Shown: positions 1 to 7,073 of the stretch, in pieces
How positions within the stretch are numbered: the first letter of the stretch is position 1
Layout of the letters: each line of letters starts with the position of its first letter
From: JAPLJC01 sp052326585
Lineage (GTDB): Bacteria; Desulfobacterota; Desulfobaccia; Desulfobaccales; 0-14-0-80-60-11
Reading direction: 5' to 3'
Assembly: GCA_052326585.1 (NCBI GenBank)
Contig: JBKQLU010000023.1
Coordinates: 1 to 64,000 of the forward strand
DNA: 64,000 nucleotides
Notes under the pieces: generated by a model
Seen by the model: only the letters and a program-made list of their open reading frames with translations
Told to the model about the DNA's origin: nothing
Databases searched by the model: none
Translations under genes and position numbers: made by a program

Positions 1-21
1 CCCGCAAAGAGGTAGCAGATC

Positions 22-648
22 ATGGATGAGCAATTCGACTTCGATGTCGGCCTCGATGACCAGCAGCCTACCAAGGCTACCCGGAAGGGCAAGCAGCAGA
101 ACTCTACTACCCCTCCTCCTGGGTATATTAGTATTAGTAATAATACCCCGGTAGTTGATAATCAGCAGGATATCGATAGAGCAGCAGCCTCGGCCAGAGA
201 CCTCAAGTCTCCCCTAACCGATAGAGAATTGAAGTTCATAGAGCTGCACCTCATCCAGAAGCTCGGTAAGGATGATGCAATGATTCAAGCCGGTTACGGT
301 CGCTTCGGTCAGGTCTGGCGCTGTACCCTCGGAAGCAGGATACTGATTAAGTATGAGAGCCGTGCGTCTGACCGCCGGATTTTGTTCAGAGAGATGGGTG
401 CCGGGGAGGTGGCGATCTGCCAGGGATTGCTCGACTTGGCCCAGGGCGCCCGCTCAGAGCAGGTTAGGAGGGCCGCCTGGGCTGACTTAGCCTCGTGCAT
501 GGGCCTGAAGTCCGAGCAAATCGAGTCATTCCAAGGGGTAACGCTCAATGTCTACAGCCAGGGAGAGGCAGAGCGCCTCGGGATCGTCACGAAGAAAGAA
601 GTCGGTGGGCCACCTCCAGGGCCGCAGAGAATCCAGATCACCAAGTAA
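22..648 (+). CDS. Phage terminase small-subunit-like protein
   Basis: 208 residues. The stretch from about residue 63 (SPLTDRELKFIELHL, then KDDAMIQAGYG) resembles the N-terminal DNA-binding motif of phage terminase small subunits, where a 'LT.kq..Fv..yl' helix precedes an 'A...AGY' turn. The first 60 residues are polar, low-complexity and probably disordered; the C-terminus is Pro/Gly-rich. In phages this subunit recognises packaging sites and recruits the large subunit. No large subunit follows, so it may be an orphan left in a decayed prophage or island. An AGAGGT ribosome site precedes the ATG. It sits at the left of an element ending in a recombinase and a tRNA fragment, which fits phage origin. 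The family call rests on motif resemblance only. Confidence 0.55.
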   Translation: MDEQFDFDVGLDDQQPTKATRKGKQQNSTTPPPGYISISNNTPVVDNQQDIDRAAASARDLKSPLTDRELKFIELHLIQKLGKDDAMIQAGYGRFGQVWRCTLGSRILIKYESRASDRRILFREMGAGEVAICQGLLDLAQGARSEQVRRAAWADLASCMGLKSEQIESFQGVTLNVYSQGEAERLGIVTKKEVGGPPPGPQRIQITK

Positions 649-660
649 AGGAGGGTGTAA

Positions 661-837
661 ATGCAATTAAAGAAATTAGACGGCAAAGGAATCCTCTTAA
701 CCCCACAAACGGCGTCGGAGGAAAGTTTCATTTATTGTCTTGTTGAAATGATTGAAGCGAGAGAGGCTAAATTTCTCAGCGAGCACGCCTCAAGGCTTCA
801 ATCTCTTGCTCGAGGCCATCAAGCTTCGACAGAATAG
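661..837 (+). CDS. Small hypothetical protein, 58 aa
   Basis: 58 codons starting 12 bases after the terminase-like gene, with a strong ribosome site (AAGGAGGG) 8 bases before ATG. The peptide begins MQLKKLDGKGILLTPQ and has a helical, charged second half; I recognise no domain. Its last 62 bases overlap the tail of a minus-strand small ORF (776-952) that also has a good ribosome site, so at least one of the two may not be expressed. Spacing and Shine-Dalgarno quality suggest cotranscription with the upstream gene. Confidence 0.45.
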   Translation: MQLKKLDGKGILLTPQTASEESFIYCLVEMIEAREAKFLSEHASRLQSLARGHQASTE

Positions 838-952
838 CTTCAACCATATCGGCCATATTTGCTAAGCCACCATATAATTGGCTTTTTTCAGTATTGTTTC
901 GGAAACGCTCGAAGTTGTCTGCAAAAAGTCTGGCGGCTAAGGTTCTATCCAT
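776..952 (-). CDS. Small helical hypothetical protein, 58 aa
   Basis: 58 codons on the minus strand, preceded by AAAGGAGACGAG at a normal distance. The peptide (MDRTLAARLFADNFERFRNN at its start) is entirely helical in character and ends in a heptad-like segment (LSKLDGLEQEIEALRRAR), which suggests a short coiled coil or dimerisation helix. No family is recognised. It converges on and overlaps the 661-837 ORF by 62 bases. Small coiled-coil proteins are common in mobile elements; a regulatory or structural role is only a guess. Confidence 0.45.
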   Translation of the reverse strand: MDRTLAARLFADNFERFRNNTEKSQLYGGLANMADMVEAILSKLDGLEQEIEALRRAR

Positions 953-1368
953 GGCTTCTCGTCTCCTTTGTTATGTGATTCCGCAAAATCACCATAGCAC
1001 GGGGTCAGGCGGGAAGCCATGGGATTATGAGGGGGGCCAAGTGATCATGCACCTTTCGAGGCTCGCGGCAGTCGACTACCAGATGTGGTGTTGGGCCTCG
1101 GCAGCCGTGCCTGATAATTACCCTGGTCGGTAGTATCCTCAATGATCTCAATGCTTTGACATATCTGTCAAAGGTCTGATACCATTCATTATGTACACCT
1201 GATCTTATGAAAACGGCCTACAATCAACCTCTCCGGGCTCCGGTCTAGGTGCCCCGGACGGCCGGCGGGGCGCGGACCCGGCCCCACCAGCCAGATAGAG
1301 AAGGTGCAGGGAATCCTGTTATCTTGCCATATTAGAATGGCGGCCTTCGGGCGATTGCCGGTCTGACC
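953..1368. other. Gene-poor stretch upstream of hicAB
   Basis: No convincing gene on either strand; the ORFs here lack ribosome sites and recognisable content. The only clear structures are a perfect inverted repeat at 1154-1173 and, at the right end, the hicAB promoter. Confidence 0.5.
1154..1173. repeat. Perfect 8-bp inverted repeat
   Basis: CTTTGACATATCTGTCAAAG: two 8-base arms around a 4-base centre. No T-run follows on either strand, so it is more like an operator or recombination site than a terminator. The left arm contains TTGACA, a possible -35 box, but no good -10 box lies at the right spacing. Confidence 0.4.
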
Positions 1369-1397
1369 TTGACATGCCATTTTCCAATGTGTATAAT
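1369..1397 (+). promoter_or_regulatory. Consensus sigma-70 promoter of hicAB
   Basis: TTGACA (1369-1374), 17-base spacer, TATAAT (1392-1397): a full match to the housekeeping consensus. Transcription should begin around 1403-1405, which is the hicA ATG itself, so the message is probably leaderless. Confidence 0.8.
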
Positions 1398-1404
1398 TAC
1401 ACAT
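1387..1404. promoter_or_regulatory. Palindromic operator over the hicAB -10 box
   Basis: ATGTGTATAATTACACAT: perfect 7-base arms around TAAT, covering the -10 box and the first two bases of the hicA start codon. HicB antitoxins with ribbon-helix-helix domains bind such palindromes to repress their own operon, so this is the likely autoregulatory site. Confidence 0.7.
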
Positions 1405-1591
1405 GGACAGTCGGGAGATCATTCGCCGCCTGGAGGCAGATGGCTGGTATCGAGTTGGTCAAAGAGGGTCTCATGTGCAATTCAAGCACCCGGCGAACCC
1501 CGGTCGGGTGACGGTCCCCCATCCGGAAAAGGATATTCCCGCCAAGACGCTTAAGAGCATTGAACGGCAGTCGGGCGTCAGCTTTAGATAG
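1403..1591 (+). CDS. hicA: HicA family mRNA-interferase toxin
   Basis: 62 residues, typical HicA length. The double-stranded-RNA-binding-like fold is visible as a helix (REIIRRLEADGW), strand, then the GSHVQF block with the catalytic His at residue 24, followed by VTVPHP. HicA cleaves mRNAs in a ribosome-independent way and is neutralised by HicB. No ribosome site is possible because the -10 box ends 5 bases before the ATG; translation is probably leaderless. The antitoxin gene follows after 12 bases. The toxin-first order is normal for this family. Located in the integrated element, where such pairs help maintain the DNA. Confidence 0.9.
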   Translation: MDSREIIRRLEADGWYRVGQRGSHVQFKHPANPGRVTVPHPEKDIPAKTLKSIERQSGVSFR

Positions 1592-1603
1592 GAGGAGAAA
1601 TCC

Positions 1604-2020
1604 ATGCCCAATTATATCGCCGTGGTCCACAAAGAGCCTACCAGCGATTACGGGGTGTCTTTCCCCGACTTCCCCGGCTGCATCACCGCCGGGAAGAGCA
1701 TCGATGAGGCCAAAGACCTGGCCTACGAGGCGCTGCTGTTTCATTTGGAAGGCCTGCGGGAAGACGGGGAACAGCTGCCTGCCCCCACAAATCTGGAAGA
1801 TATTATTGCCGATCCCGAGAACGCCGATGCGGTGGCCTTCCTAGTAGTTTCAGTGCCCGACGCCCAAGGCAAGGCGAAGAGAATTAACATCACCATCCCA
1901 GAGGAAACCCTGCGCAGGGTTGACGTGGCTGCGAAACGACGGGGTTTGAGCCGTTCTTCCTTCCTTACACGAGCAGCCCAGGCGGTCATGGAGCAGGAAA
2001 GCCGCAATTCCGCAACATAA
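1604..2020 (+). CDS. hicB: HicB family antitoxin
   Basis: 138 residues. The N-terminal half (YIAVVHKEPTSDYGVSFPDF, then GCITAGKSIDEA) is the RNase-H-like partial fold of HicB that masks HicA. The C-terminal segment from about residue 92 (RINITIPEETLRRVDVAAKR, then GLSRSSFLTRAA) is a ribbon-helix-helix DNA-binding domain. The protein should therefore both neutralise HicA and repress transcription at the palindrome overlapping the hicA start. Ribosome site AGGAGG lies 8 bases before the ATG. Intact, with no sign of decay. Confidence 0.9.
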   Translation: MPNYIAVVHKEPTSDYGVSFPDFPGCITAGKSIDEAKDLAYEALLFHLEGLREDGEQLPAPTNLEDIIADPENADAVAFLVVSVPDAQGKAKRINITIPEETLRRVDVAAKRRGLSRSSFLTRAAQAVMEQESRNSAT

Positions 2021-2104
2021 GCTTAGGGGTTGCCAGAATCTATGGCTATCGCTTGAATGGGGGAAAAGCTCTAGATATGATCTGGAATGATAAAAAAGTT
2101 GTTC

Positions 2105-2135
2105 TTGACAATACCCTTAAACTAGGTAATATACT
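2105..2135 (+). promoter_or_regulatory. Candidate promoter of the MerR-like gene
   Basis: TTGACA at 2105-2110, followed by TAATAT (16-base spacing) or TATACT (19-base spacing). The 19-base option is the spacing of MerR-activated promoters, which suits the product of the next gene. A small dyad, ATAC-N5-GTAT, overlaps the -10 area. Confidence 0.5.
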
Positions 2136-2167
2136 GTACGTATCCATAAAGGGAAAATTCCTTAATA

Positions 2168-2710
2168 ATGCGCTGGTTCACTCAGAAAGTGGTCAATAAA
2201 ATTTTTTCCCATATACCGGCCAGGACTCTACGTTGGTGGGTGCTGATGGGATTCTATAAATGGGCGGCGGAGTTCCCCGACGGCAGAGGAATTTCTCGAG
2301 AGTACCATATCGGGAATCTCTACCAGATCGGGATCGTTGAGGAACTGTCATCGCTAAACATACCAACCAGAATTATCAAGCAAATTATGGACAGTCATTT
2401 CAGTGGGGAGTCTTTTGCTTTTCCCCTGCAGCTACCACAAGAGACTGCTGATAAGCTCGGGATGACGGCGGATGACATTGATGAATCTGGATCTATTGAA
2501 ATGCAATATATTTTGGTAATCCGGAAAGGCCCAAGGGGGTCAGAAGCAGGGAAACGGGCCAGAGGCGATTACGAGTGGGTTTCGGACGTGATTCGTCCTG
2601 ATTTAATTTATGAGGATAAGATCGGGCCAATAGAACGTTCGCATACTATGATTCTTGTCGATTTGAAGGACATCAAGAAGTGGGTAGATTCTCAGGTGGC
2701 TCAGATATAA
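2168..2710 (+). CDS. MerR-like helix-turn-helix protein
   Basis: 180 residues. Residues 16-75 (IPARTLRWWVLMGFYKWAAE, a wing-like FPDGRG..REY, then LYQIGIVEELSSLNIPTRII) follow the MerR DNA-binding pattern: recognition helix RTLRWW, wing, then the two helices of the second half. The rest has no cysteine metal site, so any effector is unknown. The start lacks a convincing ribosome site; a later ATG is possible but would remove the first helix. It lies within the island between hicAB and a decayed XRE gene. Likely an element-encoded regulator; target unknown. Confidence 0.55.
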   Translation: MRWFTQKVVNKIFSHIPARTLRWWVLMGFYKWAAEFPDGRGISREYHIGNLYQIGIVEELSSLNIPTRIIKQIMDSHFSGESFAFPLQLPQETADKLGMTADDIDESGSIEMQYILVIRKGPRGSEAGKRARGDYEWVSDVIRPDLIYEDKIGPIERSHTMILVDLKDIKKWVDSQVAQI

Positions 2711-2764
2711 ATTTTTTTAAGATGAAATAGGCAATTAATTATGCATAGCCATATTGGAGGTCAC

Positions 2765-2924
2765 ATGAAATTGAAGGCACTGATCTTCAGCAAGGCCTTA
2801 GCCAATGGCAGCTGTGCCAGCGTATAGGTTGGCAGGAGTCAAGATTGTCGAGGATTATCACCGGCAGGATGTACCCATCACCAACCAGGCGAGCCTTTAT
2901 GCACTAAGCCAGCTTCCTGAGTAA
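2765..2924 (+). pseudogene. Frameshifted XRE/Cro-type regulator remnant
   Basis: An ATG at 2765 after a GGAGGT ribosome site opens a frame that stops after 20 codons. One frame over, the same DNA encodes LSQWQLCQRIGWQESRLSRI followed by ITGR, a clear lambda-repressor-type helix-turn-helix. A further shift gives a plausible tail ending at TAA 2922-2924. The simplest reading is a small Cro-like gene broken by a one-base deletion near 2799 and a second shift near 2875. Programmed frameshifting cannot be excluded, but no slippery run is obvious. Confidence 0.6.
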
Positions 2925-2943
2925 GAGCCGGAGAATTTCTTAG

Positions 2944-3405
2944 ATGGCAAAACAAGTTGGCATCTCCAAGCTCACTAAACGTTTCCGGATCGCGTTGGAG
3001 GAATCCTGGTATCACGAAAGGCCAGAGGTTCGCAATCCGGATAAGCGTTGGTATGAGATCATCCACTGCAAGGGCTTCAAGAAACCCCCGGAGCAAGAAG
3101 GTACTTTCATCTGTCTTTATTCTGAGGACCCTCCGTTGCTGAAACTCTATGCCGACAGGCCCCGGAATGCCAGGGCCATCTGGGGGGCAATTAAGAGCAA
3201 TCCCGGGACAAAGGCTGATTTTGATCTCGATGGTGAGGCAGAGCTGCTCTTCCCACCGGAGCTGCTGGTGACGGTGGCGAAAATGGCCGGCGGCCGGAAG
3301 CGGAGGCAACTTTCAGAAGAGCACCGCAGCAAATTAATTGAGGCTGGAAAATTGGGCAGGGAGGCCCTCCTGAAATGGCATAAGAAAAGGTCTACGGGCG
3401 AGTAA
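2944..3405 (+). CDS. Hypothetical protein, 153 aa
   Basis: Not recognised. Residues 1-100 are mixed helix/strand with a patch of aromatic and charged residues (SWYHERPEVRNPDKRWYEII); the C-terminal 40 residues are strongly basic and helical (GGRKRRQLSEEHRSKLIEAG), which would suit nucleic-acid binding. No signal peptide, membrane segment or metal site. It begins 19 bases after the XRE remnant and precedes the recombinase. The codon pattern looks like real coding sequence, but the ribosome site (GGAGAA) is only fair. Confidence 0.55.
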   Translation: MAKQVGISKLTKRFRIALEESWYHERPEVRNPDKRWYEIIHCKGFKKPPEQEGTFICLYSEDPPLLKLYADRPRNARAIWGAIKSNPGTKADFDLDGEAELLFPPELLVTVAKMAGGRKRRQLSEEHRSKLIEAGKLGREALLKWHKKRSTGE

Positions 3406-3547
3406 ATCACCCCAAATTCAACCGATCTCCCCAAGGCAATGTTTAGGCCAGGGTAGCTGGGGGAGAGGTCGTTAAAATCGGTTCACAGGTACGCATTAAA
3501 GGTTAGGTCCATTGACAGATAGACAACCCCCGGATTATATTCTCTGC

Positions 3548-4774
3548 ATGGTCGGCAAAATCCGAACCAAACAGAAATGTCCGGGGTGTTTGCGGAGATT
3601 TGAAGGGGAACCTCTGCGCTGCCCCACCTGTAAAACTCAGCCCACTCGATATTATCTTGACCTCTACTGGAAGAAGCAACACAAACTCTATTCTGACCAG
3701 GATGGATATGCGTTGACCTCTTGGGAGCAGGCTACCCGCTTCCTGGCCCACATTCGTTATGAGATTGACCGAGAGCGCAAGAGCAAGGGGAAAGCTGTTT
3801 TTGATCCGCGGGACTATGTGCGCCGTGACTTAAACGCCCTGAAATTCGAAAACTATGCCCGGACCTGGCTAACCTGGAGGGCCGAAGAAATTGAGTTCGA
3901 TGGCATATCCCGAGGGTATTTGAAAAGCGTTGAATCCTATTTGAGGAATCACATAGTCCCCTTTTTTGAAGGACTAAACATCAGGGAGATACAGGAGGGC
4001 CGTATCGACGATTTCCGCCGGAATCTTCCCCGTCACCTTCGCCCTAAGACAGTAAAAAATATTCTTGGTATCCTTGGTAAACTTTTTCAAGATGCTTTTG
4101 GACGCCGTGATATTGAGCGGGTCCCGATCATCCCGAAGGTGAAGGTTGAAACCCCACCGATCCGGTGGATTGAAGAAGAAGATCAGGAGCGTGTCCTGGC
4201 CCAGATAGATGACCCAGTTTATCGGGCCTTCTTTCTCTTTTTGATGAAACAGGGCTGCCGGCCCAATGAAGGGCGGGCTCTCAAATGGGATCGGGTGGAC
4301 TTCCGACGCAACCAGGTGATCATCAATGCTGCTATGGATGAAGGAGTATTCCGGGAACGGACCAAGGTTCGGGATACTCGGCGCCTGCCAATCCACCCCC
4401 AGGTGAGGGAGGCGATGGAAGGTATGCCCACCCGGGCCCTGAGCGGGTTTGTCTTTACCTACCGCGGGGAACCCTTGAAGGAAAACACGGTAAACAACGC
4501 CTGGCGGCGTGTGACCCGGAAAGCAGGCATCGACATCAGCCTTTACCAAGGAACCAAACATTCGGGGGGTTCCCAGGCTATTAATGCGGGGGTCGCCTTG
4601 AAAGTCATTCAGGAAATGATGGGGCACAAAGATCCACGCACCACGGCCCGGTATATGGAAGTTAGCACCGAGAGATTGAAATCTTATTGGGATCGTCCTG
4701 GTTATCCCCAGAGTAGCCCCGGTGCAAAAAATATAAAGGCCAACTTACTGGATTTAAAGGGGAAAAAAAAGTAA
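3548..4774 (+). CDS. Tyrosine recombinase (integrase) with N-terminal zinc ribbon
   Basis: 408 residues from ATG 3548; a TTG at 3512 in the same frame is possible, and neither has a good ribosome site. It starts with a CxxC...CxxC ribbon (C11, C14, C25, C28), followed by a SAM-like core-binding domain (about 95-190) and the catalytic domain. Catalytic Arg238 (GCRPNEGRAL), Lys273, His360 (GHKDPRTTARY) and nucleophile Tyr369 are visible. The usual HxxR box reads Q334-G-T-K337, so the second Arg is Lys. The gene ends 5 bases before a tRNA 3' fragment, its likely attachment site. It would integrate and excise the island that occupies the left of the window. Confidence 0.9.
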   Translation: MVGKIRTKQKCPGCLRRFEGEPLRCPTCKTQPTRYYLDLYWKKQHKLYSDQDGYALTSWEQATRFLAHIRYEIDRERKSKGKAVFDPRDYVRRDLNALKFENYARTWLTWRAEEIEFDGISRGYLKSVESYLRNHIVPFFEGLNIREIQEGRIDDFRRNLPRHLRPKTVKNILGILGKLFQDAFGRRDIERVPIIPKVKVETPPIRWIEEEDQERVLAQIDDPVYRAFFLFLMKQGCRPNEGRALKWDRVDFRRNQVIINAAMDEGVFRERTKVRDTRRLPIHPQVREAMEGMPTRALSGFVFTYRGEPLKENTVNNAWRRVTRKAGIDISLYQGTKHSGGSQAINAGVALKVIQEMMGHKDPRTTARYMEVSTERLKSYWDRPGYPQSSPGAKNIKANLLDLKGKKK

Positions 4775-4779
4775 TGACT

Positions 4780-4807
4780 GTGGGTTCGAATCCCACCCCC
4801 TCCGCCA
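4780..4807 (+). other. tRNA 3'-end fragment: probable att site
   Basis: GTGGG-TTCGAAT-CCCAC forms a full T-arm, followed by a 7-base acceptor strand CCCCTCC, discriminator G and CCA. There is no 5' half upstream; the recombinase gene occupies that place. Such fragments arise when an element integrates into the 3' end of a tRNA gene. The intact copy (5' acceptor GGAGGGG expected, perhaps a tRNA-Ser) should lie at the other end of the element, left of this window. Confidence 0.8.
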
Positions 4808-4831
4808 TTAACCAGGCGTCCAAAATTTACC

Positions 4832-4922
4832 GGAGAGATGCCCGAGAGGCTGAAGGGGCACGATTGGAAATCGTGTGAGCGCCTAAAACGCTCCGAGGGT
4901 TCGAATCCCTCTCTCTCCGCCA
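4832..4922 (+). tRNA. tRNA-Ser (anticodon GGA)
   Basis: 91 bases including encoded CCA. The acceptor stem GGAGAGA pairs with TCTCTCC (4912-4918). Anticodon GGA lies at 4866-4868 in a loop closed by ACGAT/ATCGT. A long variable arm (GAGCG..CGCTC) marks a class II tRNA. The T-arm is GAGGG-TTCGAAT-CCCTC. It reads UCC/UCU serine codons. Confidence 0.95.
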
Positions 4923-4926
4923 TTCT

Positions 4927-5059
4927 CAGTTTCGAGTTTTGAGTTTTGAGTTTCGAGAAAAAATCCATTAAATATAAGTGTGAACAGGGATATCATAGCC
5001 CCAAAAACTCGGATAGAATGGTTTTATCCTCTTAACTAAAAACTAAAAACTCGAAACTG
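4927..5059. repeat. Facing pair of 7-bp-period arrays
   Basis: Left array 4927-4957: CAGTTTC GAGTTTT GAGTTTT GAGTTTC GAG. Right array 5032-5059: TTAACTA AAAACTA AAAACTC GAAACTG, roughly the reverse complement of the left. About 75 bases lie between. The pair could fold into a long imperfect hairpin. The same architecture recurs elsewhere in the window. Confidence 0.75.
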
Positions 5060-5064
5060 CCCCT

Positions 5065-6696
5065 ATGGCATACCAGGTCTTAGCCCGGAAGTGGCGTCCC
5101 CAGACGTTTGAAGAGGTGGTGGCTCAGGAGCATATCACCCGCACCCTGCAAAATGCCCTGGCGCAGGGCCGGGTGGCCCACGCCTTCCTGTTCAGCGGCC
5201 CCCGGGGGGTGGGCAAGACCTCGGTGGCCCGCATCCTGGCCAAGGCCCTTAACTGCGCGGCCGGCCCCACCCCGCACCCCGACAATACCTGCGATAGCTG
5301 CCGGGAGATCACCCTGGGCTCCTCCATGGACGTGCTGGAGATCGACGGGGCTTCCAACCGGGGCATCGACGAGGTCCGGGAGCTGCGGGAGAAGATCAAG
5401 TATATGCCGGCCCGGGGCCAGTACCGGGTTTACATTATCGATGAAGTCCACATGCTCACCAAGGAGGCCTTCAACGCCCTGTTGAAGACCCTGGAGGAGC
5501 CTCCGGCCCACGTGGTCTTTATCCTGGCCACCACCGATCCCCACAAGGTGCCGGTGACCATCCTCTCCCGCTGCCAGCGCTACGACTTCCGCCGGCTGCC
5601 CACCGGGGTGATCCAGGCGCACCTCGCGAAGCTGGCCGGCCAGGAGGGCTGGCATATCGATCCCGAGGGCCTGGCCCTGGTGGCCCGGGCTGCGGAGGGG
5701 AGCCTCCGGGACGCCCAGGGTTTCCTGGACCAGGTGGTGACCTTTGGTGGCGAGGGGGTCACGGCCGCGGAGATCGCCCGCATCCTGGGGGTGACGGACG
5801 TGGGGGCGCTGCTGGCCGCCCTGGAAGCGATTATTGACCGCAATGGGCCGCAGTTGCTGACCCTGATTGACGGGCTGTACAATCAGGGGCACGACCTGCG
5901 CCGTTTCTATCAAGACCTGGTACTCTACGCCCGGCACCTGCTGCTGGCGGGGCTGGACCATGGCTCCCGGGACCTGGCCGCGGTGGCCGACTCGGAATGG
6001 GAGAGACTCACCGCCCTGGCCCGGCGGGTCCCCGCGCTGCATCTGCACAATCTCTTTACGGTGCTGCTCCAGGGTGAAGAAGAGCTGAGGAGGGCGGCCC
6101 AGCCCCGGCTGGTCTTGGAGGTGCTGCTCCTCAAGCTGATCCACCTGGAGCCGATAATGCCGCTGGCTTCCTGGCTGGGCCGGCTGGAAACCCTGGAACA
6201 ACGCCTGGAAGGCCGCGGCCCGGCGGCCCCGGGAGCGCCGTCCCGCCCGGAAGCCAGGGTCGCGTCCGGACCGGCCGCGGCGGCGCCCGCGCCGCCTGCG
6301 CCAGCCGCCGCGCCGGCCCCGGAAGGCGCGGAGGCGGAGCCCCCGGCGGAGAAGTGGCCGGCCTTCCTGCAATACGTCCGGGAGACGGAAGGCGGCCCCC
6401 TGTATGGCAAGCTCTCTCAATGCCGCCTGCTGGGGGTCGAGGACCATCGCCTCCAGGTGGCCCCGGGCCGTACCTGGAACGCGGTGGGCCGGGCCCATGA
6501 GGCCCGCGTGCAGGAGCTGGCCCGGACCTTTTTCGGAGACCGCTGGGTCCTGGAGTTCATGGCCCCCGAGGCCAAGGCCCCCGGGAAGGAGGTGGCGGCC
6601 GCCAGTGACACCTTCAATATGGCGGAACTCAAGCAACAGGCCCTGGAAGTCTTCGGGGGCGCCTTCATCTCCCCGGGGAAGGAGGAACCTGAGTAA
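5065..6696 (+). CDS. dnaX: DNA polymerase III subunits gamma/tau
   Basis: 543 residues. This is the clamp-loader ATPase of the replicative polymerase. Walker A GPRGVGKT is at 45-52, zinc-binding cysteines are at 64, 76 and 79, Walker B IIDEVH is at 124-129, and sensor 1 ATTDP follows. AAA+ domains I-III span 1-365, an Ala/Pro linker about 390-430, and a C-terminal domain for polymerase contact follows. I saw no A-rich slippery run of the Escherichia coli type, so a shorter gamma form by frameshift is not evident. The stop overlaps the ybaB start (TAATG), and recR follows, the classic dnaX-ybaB-recR order. Confidence 0.97.
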   Translation: MAYQVLARKWRPQTFEEVVAQEHITRTLQNALAQGRVAHAFLFSGPRGVGKTSVARILAKALNCAAGPTPHPDNTCDSCREITLGSSMDVLEIDGASNRGIDEVRELREKIKYMPARGQYRVYIIDEVHMLTKEAFNALLKTLEEPPAHVVFILATTDPHKVPVTILSRCQRYDFRRLPTGVIQAHLAKLAGQEGWHIDPEGLALVARAAEGSLRDAQGFLDQVVTFGGEGVTAAEIARILGVTDVGALLAALEAIIDRNGPQLLTLIDGLYNQGHDLRRFYQDLVLYARHLLLAGLDHGSRDLAAVADSEWERLTALARRVPALHLHNLFTVLLQGEEELRRAAQPRLVLEVLLLKLIHLEPIMPLASWLGRLETLEQRLEGRGPAAPGAPSRPEARVASGPAAAAPAPPAPAAAPAPEGAEAEPPAEKWPAFLQYVRETEGGPLYGKLSQCRLLGVEDHRLQVAPGRTWNAVGRAHEARVQELARTFFGDRWVLEFMAPEAKAPGKEVAAASDTFNMAELKQQALEVFGGAFISPGKEEPE

Positions 6697-7004
6697 TGAA
6701 TATTATGTCCATGATGAAGCAGGCCCAGAAACTGCAAGCCAAGATGGCGGAGATGCAGGCCGAGATGGGTAATCGCACCGCCACCGCCCAGGCCGGCGGC
6801 GGCATGGTGGAGGCCACGGTCAACGGCCGCCAGGAACTGCTGAGTCTGCGCATCGACCCGGAGGTGGCGAGCCCCGACGACGTGGAGATGCTCCAGGACC
6901 TGATCCTGGCCGCGGTGAACGAGGCCCTGAACCGCTCCCGGGAGATGATGGCCCAGGAGATGAGCAAGCTTACCGGCGGCATGCAGATACCCGGAATGTT
7001 TTAG
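6696..7004 (+). CDS. ybaB: YbaB/EbfC family nucleoid-associated protein
   Basis: 102 residues, the normal size. The N-terminal helix (MNIMSMMKQAQKLQAKMAEM) and the central segment VEATVNGRQELLSLRIDPEV are family hallmarks. These proteins form a dimer with pincer-like helices that bind DNA; the gene is nearly always next to dnaX and recR, and a link with recombination or chromosome organisation is inferred from that. Its ATG shares one base with the dnaX stop, which implies translational coupling. The downstream gap holds a short 7-bp array before recR. Confidence 0.95.
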   Translation: MNIMSMMKQAQKLQAKMAEMQAEMGNRTATAQAGGGMVEATVNGRQELLSLRIDPEVASPDDVEMLQDLILAAVNEALNRSREMMAQEMSKLTGGMQIPGMF

Positions 7005-7007
7005 TTT

Positions 7008-7036
7008 CAGTGAGCAGTGAGCAGTGAGCAGTTAGA
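7008..7036. repeat. 7-bp tandem array between ybaB and recR
   Basis: CAG followed by three copies of TGAGCAG and one degenerate unit. It starts 3 bases after the ybaB stop. No facing partner fits in the short gap before recR. Confidence 0.7.
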
Positions 7037-7073
7037 GCTTCCTGCGCACCGTGCCCGGCTCACAGGAGTAAAG

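Noticed and set aside
894..1133. 79-codon + strand ORF
   Set aside because: No ribosome site; overlaps the better-supported minus-strand small gene and has no protein-like pattern.
5080..6636. Long minus-strand ORF opposite dnaX
   Set aside because: Mirror frame in GC-rich coding DNA; His/Gln/Gly-rich content without family features, and dnaX is certain.
5065..6696. Programmed frameshift in dnaX for a gamma form
   Set aside because: No A-rich slippery heptamer with a following hairpin was seen.
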